Assembly (NCBI GenBank): GCA_964469765.1
Contig: CAYYAU010000006.1
Location: forward strand, 1 to 17,109
Length of the DNA: 17,109 nucleotides
From: CAYYAU01 sp964469765 [NCBI: uncultured Clostridia bacterium]
GTDB lineage: Bacteria; UBA6262; WVXT01; CAYYAU01
Direction: 5' to 3'
Shown here: positions 14,193-17,109 of the stretch, in pieces
How positions within the stretch are numbered: position 1 is the stretch's first letter
Layout: every line of letters starts with the position of its first letter
The notes under the pieces: model-generated
What the model was told of the DNA's origin: nothing
Databases searched by the model: none
What the model saw: the letters and a program-made list of their open reading frames with translations, nothing else
Position numbers and translations under genes: made by a program

Positions 14193-15986
14193 ATGGCAAT
14201 TCCAGGTTATATAATTGATAAGATTAGACAAAGTAGCAATATTATTGAGGTTATTTCTGAGTATATTAATTTAAAGAAAACCGGGCGGAATTTTAAATCA
14301 TTATGTCCGTTTCATCAAGAAAAAACTCCATCTTTTATAGTTTCTCCAGATAAACAAATCTATCACTGTTTTGGTTGTGGAGAAGGCGGTAATGTGTTTA
14401 ATTTTGTAATGAAGATGGAAAATATAAGTTTTTCAGAAGCTGCTTTAAAATTGGCAAAAAGAGCAAACATCAAAGTGCCAAAAAATATATTTTCAAAAGA
14501 GTATAATGGGAAATACAATAAAGAGAAAGAAAGAATTTTCAAGATAAATATGTTTGCAGCAGATTTTTACCATAATTATCTATTAAGTTCTTCAGAGGCA
14601 TCTTTTGCAAGGAGGTATTTAGAACAAAGGGGTATTACAAAGGATATTATTGAACTATTTAAAATTGGATATGTAGGAAAATCTGGCTATTGTTTATCTC
14701 CAATAGCTATAAAGAATGGATTCTTAAAGCAGGATTTGATAAAGGCCAATTTAGTAAAATCAAATAATAAGGAGTTATTTACTAATAGAATAATATTTCC
14801 AATTTTTGATATAAGAAACAGAGTCATTGCTTTTGGTGCAAGACTGATTGACGAAAAAGAGGGTCTTCCAAAATATATAAACTCTCCTGAAAGTGTTGTT
14901 TTTTCAAAAGGAAGGAATCTTTATGGATTTAACATTACAAAAGAATCTATAAAAGAAAATCCATATCTAATAATTGTGGAAGGTTATTTTGACTTAATTA
15001 CTTGTGTACAGTATGGATTTAGAAACTGTGTAGCCACCCTTGGTACGGCTTTAACAGCAGAGCAAGCAAATCTAATTTTAAGATATACGAAGAATGTTGT
15101 AATTGTTTATGATGGAGATCCAGCTGGTTTTAAGGCAGCATTGAGGGGGTGGGAGGTATTAATAGAACAGGGGTTACAGGTAAAAGTTGTTATTTTGCCT
15201 AAAGGGTATGACCCTGATAAGTACCTGCGCACACAAAACAAGGAGGGGTTTAGTTCGCTTATTTCATCCGCATCTCCTTTGATTGATTTTTGGATTAAAA
15301 TAAGTCAACAGCATTTAGACTTGAAAATTAATGAGAATAAAATTAAGGTTATTGAAGAACTTATTCCAATAATCTCAAAGATTAAGGACCCCTTTATAAA
15401 AGAGACTGAACTGAAGAAACTATCTTATTATTTAGAGATAAAGGAAGACCATTTGTATTGGCGACTTCAACAAGAAAAAAGAATTAGAAAACCTGTTTCT
15501 TCACCGGGACTACAGCAACGTATATCTTCATCCGGAATTATTAATTTACAAGAGAAAATTATTCAGTCTATGTTGAAAGATACGTCAAAGATAAAAAAAA
15601 TAAAATCTCAGATTTCTGTTGAGGATTTTCCAGATAAGAATTATAGGCAGATAATTTCTTTAATTTATTCTTTAACTGAGGCACAGAATGAGATAGATCC
15701 AAATGTAATAATGGATAGATTAAACAATAATAATGAAGACAGTAATTTTGGAGTAAATCAGATTATGTCTAAATTAATAATGGAGATTGAGGAAGATAAA
15801 GTTTATTTTGAGGATAGAACAATTGATAAAATGATTTTTTCTTTAAAGAGATTTAATGATGAACAAAAATATAAACAATTAGAGAAAGAGATTAATCTTT
15901 CTCTTCAAAGGAACCTTCCAATCTCGTCTGAGAAGATAAGGTTATACCATCAGTTATCAAAACAATTGAAAGGGAGTAGGAGATAA
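14193..15986 (+). CDS. dnaG: DNA primase DnaG
   Basis: Synthesises RNA primers for replication and binds the replicative helicase through its C-terminus. The 597 residues compare with 581 in E. coli. The N-terminal zinc-binding domain has Cys38-P-F-His41 and Cys59-F-G-Cys62 followed by [10 protein letters not shown]. The RNA polymerase core includes [11 protein letters not shown] (208-218) and YINSPES. The TOPRIM active site has Glu263 in IVEGYFD and Asp307 and Asp309 in VYDGDPAG, nearly the same numbering as E. coli (265, 309, 311). The C-terminal 150 residues are helical and divergent, as expected for the helicase-binding domain. The ATG immediately follows the upstream stop with a weak purine leader. 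Confidence 0.97.
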   Translation: MAIPGYIIDKIRQSSNIIEVISEYINLKKTGRNFKSLCPFHQEKTPSFIVSPDKQIYHCFGCGEGGNVFNFVMKMENISFSEAALKLAKRANIKVPKNIFSKEYNGKYNKEKERIFKINMFAADFYHNYLLSSSEASFARRYLEQRGITKDIIELFKIGYVGKSGYCLSPIAIKNGFLKQDLIKANLVKSNNKELFTNRIIFPIFDIRNRVIAFGARLIDEKEGLPKYINSPESVVFSKGRNLYGFNITKESIKENPYLIIVEGYFDLITCVQYGFRNCVATLGTALTAEQANLILRYTKNVVIVYDGDPAGFKAALRGWEVLIEQGLQVKVVILPKGYDPDKYLRTQNKEGFSSLISSASPLIDFWIKISQQHLDLKINENKIKVIEELIPIISKIKDPFIKETELKKLSYYLEIKEDHLYWRLQQEKRIRKPVSSPGLQQRISSSGIINLQEKIIQSMLKDTSKIKKIKSQISVEDFPDKNYRQIISLIYSLTEAQNEIDPNVIMDRLNNNNEDSNFGVNQIMSKLIMEIEEDKVYFEDRTIDKMIFSLKRFNDEQKYKQLEKEINLSLQRNLPISSEKIRLYHQLSKQLKGSRR

Positions 15987-15987
15987 A

Positions 15988-17109
15988 ATGCGAAGATACA
16001 ATGAAATTCTTCAAAATTTAGTAGAACAAGGTAAAGCTACAGGTCAACTTACTTATAAAGAGATAAATGATAAATTACCCGATTCAATGGTGGATTCAGA
16101 GAAGATTGAAGATATATTTAATTTATTGGATAATTTGGGAATTATGGTTGTTGATAGATACAAAGAAAAATCTATCATAAAGGATGTTAAACTTTCCATT
16201 ACAAGCGCACTTGAAGAAGAAATAGAATCGGGTGATTCTATTAAGATGTATTTAAATGAGATGGGTAAGGTACCTCTTCTTACGAGAGCTCAGGAGATGT
16301 ATCTTGCCAAAAGTATAAAGGACAATGAAAGAAAACTGCAGAGTTTGGTTTTACATTCTCCATTAGCTATTAAAGAGATTAAAGAAATTGAGTATATGCT
16401 GAAAAAGGAGGAGATTACTCCAAGGGAGATTATGCCAAGAGGAAGAAAGACAAAAGCCTCCTTAAATAGAATGCGAGAAAAAGTAAGAAAAGTTTATAAA
16501 GAAATGTTAAAAATTGAGAAGAGATTAAACCAATATAGAAATAAATGTGAGAAGTTAAAGGAGTCAAATCCAAAGAGGAAAAAGTATCTTGCTATAATTT
16601 CAGACTTAGAAGAAAGGGTGATTGAGCTAATTGAATATTTAAAACTAAAGCCAGAAAAGATAAAAATAATTGTACAAAAAGCAAAACATCTGGGCAGGTC
16701 TTTAGAGCGAGTAAAAAGAAAAGAATCAAATCTTTGTTCAAGGAATATAGACACAAGGGTGTTTTTAAATTTACTTAAGAGGGTTGAAAAGAGTAAAATT
16801 ACCTTAAAGGAATTCAGAGATAGAACAGGTATTACAAAAACAAAAGCAAGAAAAATTAAAAAGAAGGCATTACAGATACTTAGTGATATTTCTCGGATTG
16901 AGAGGTTGTCTGGACTTAAAGCAAAGTATCTTTCTCAACTTTATTCCCAGATAATGGAGTTAGAAAGGGATATATCTCAAAAGAAAGTCAAGTTAGTAAA
17001 GGCAAATCTAAGGTTAGTTGTAAGCATTGCAAAAAGGCACATAAACCCAAATTTATCTTTACTTGATTTAATTCAGGAAGGAAGTATTGGGCTTATGAAA
17101 GCAGTAGAC
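15988..17109 (+). CDS. rpoD: RNA polymerase primary sigma factor RpoD (3' part beyond window)
   Basis: The open frame from ATG 15988 runs to the window end, giving 374 codons without a stop. The N-terminal 80 or so residues fit a region 1.1-like winged-helix domain ([11 protein letters not shown], then [14 protein letters not shown]). Region 1.2 is [22 protein letters not shown] long, lysine-rich, coiled-coil-like non-conserved region follows, as in other primary sigmas. Regions 2.1-2.2 begin with [17 protein letters not shown] and [17 protein letters not shown], where the window stops. GGAG in the leader precedes the ATG, one base after the dnaG stop. The presence of region 1.1 and the dnaG neighbour argue for the housekeeping sigma rather than an alternative one. 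Confidence 0.95.
   Translation, partial: MRRYNEILQNLVEQGKATGQLTYKEINDKLPDSMVDSEKIEDIFNLLDNLGIMVVDRYKEKSIIKDVKLSITSALEEEIESGDSIKMYLNEMGKVPLLTRAQEMYLAKSIKDNERKLQSLVLHSPLAIKEIKEIEYMLKKEEITPREIMPRGRKTKASLNRMREKVRKVYKEMLKIEKRLNQYRNKCEKLKESNPKRKKYLAIISDLEERVIELIEYLKLKPEKIKIIVQKAKHLGRSLERVKRKESNLCSRNIDTRVFLNLLKRVEKSKITLKEFRDRTGITKTKARKIKKKALQILSDISRIERLSGLKAKYLSQLYSQIMELERDISQKKVKLVKANLRLVVSIAKRHINPNLSLLDLIQEGSIGLMKAVD

Noticed and set aside
1-17109. CRISPR array, insertion sequence or prophage
   Set aside because: No regularly spaced repeats of 20-40 bases, no transposase, integrase or phage structural genes, and no long terminal inverted repeats are visible.

Overview
The window is AT-rich (Arg mostly AGA, codons ending in A/T, several TTG starts) and comes from a diderm bacterium. 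It carries an elongasome cluster (MreD, PBP2, RodA), two lipoproteins with lipoboxes, and an OmpA-type peptidoglycan-binding protein. The content fits an uncultured candidate-phylum lineage of the Omnitrophota or WOR-3 type; that placement is an impression, and the sequence does not fix the phylum.

Layout. (1) 1-7330, plus strand: the last codons of a probable mreC, then mreD, mrdA (PBP2), rodA, a radical-SAM protein of the TIGR03960 type, its usual partner (TIGR03936/DUF2344) as a separate gene, and rng (RNase G). Genes overlap or nearly touch, so this looks like one operon joining lateral wall synthesis to an RNA-related module. (2) 7331-7525: a spacer between convergent genes with GTTCAG/CTGAAC palindromes. 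(3) 7526-8860, minus strand: two unrecognised multi-pass membrane proteins, each with its own sigma70-type promoter. (4) 9011-12178, plus strand: an envelope island with its own promoter, holding a DUF5683-like membrane protein and then three secreted proteins built on the same beta-jelly-roll-like domain: a lipoprotein, a jelly-roll/Ig-like/OmpA fusion, and a second, more diverged lipoprotein. (5) 12276-17109: a promoter, a HIT-family hydrolase, rpsU, a decayed 3-methyladenine DNA glycosylase fragment, a NIF3-like protein, dnaG and the first 374 codons of rpoD. This is a version of the macromolecular-synthesis operon (rpsU-dnaG-rpoD) with extra genes inserted.

Most of the window is core housekeeping. 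The parts most worth a second look are the jelly-roll paralogue cluster with its peptidoglycan-anchored member, the glycosylase remnant inside the rpsU-dnaG-rpoD operon, the NIF3-like gene in that operon, the enlarged RodA, and the split radical-SAM pair beside rng. I saw no CRISPR array, transposase, tRNA or rRNA.
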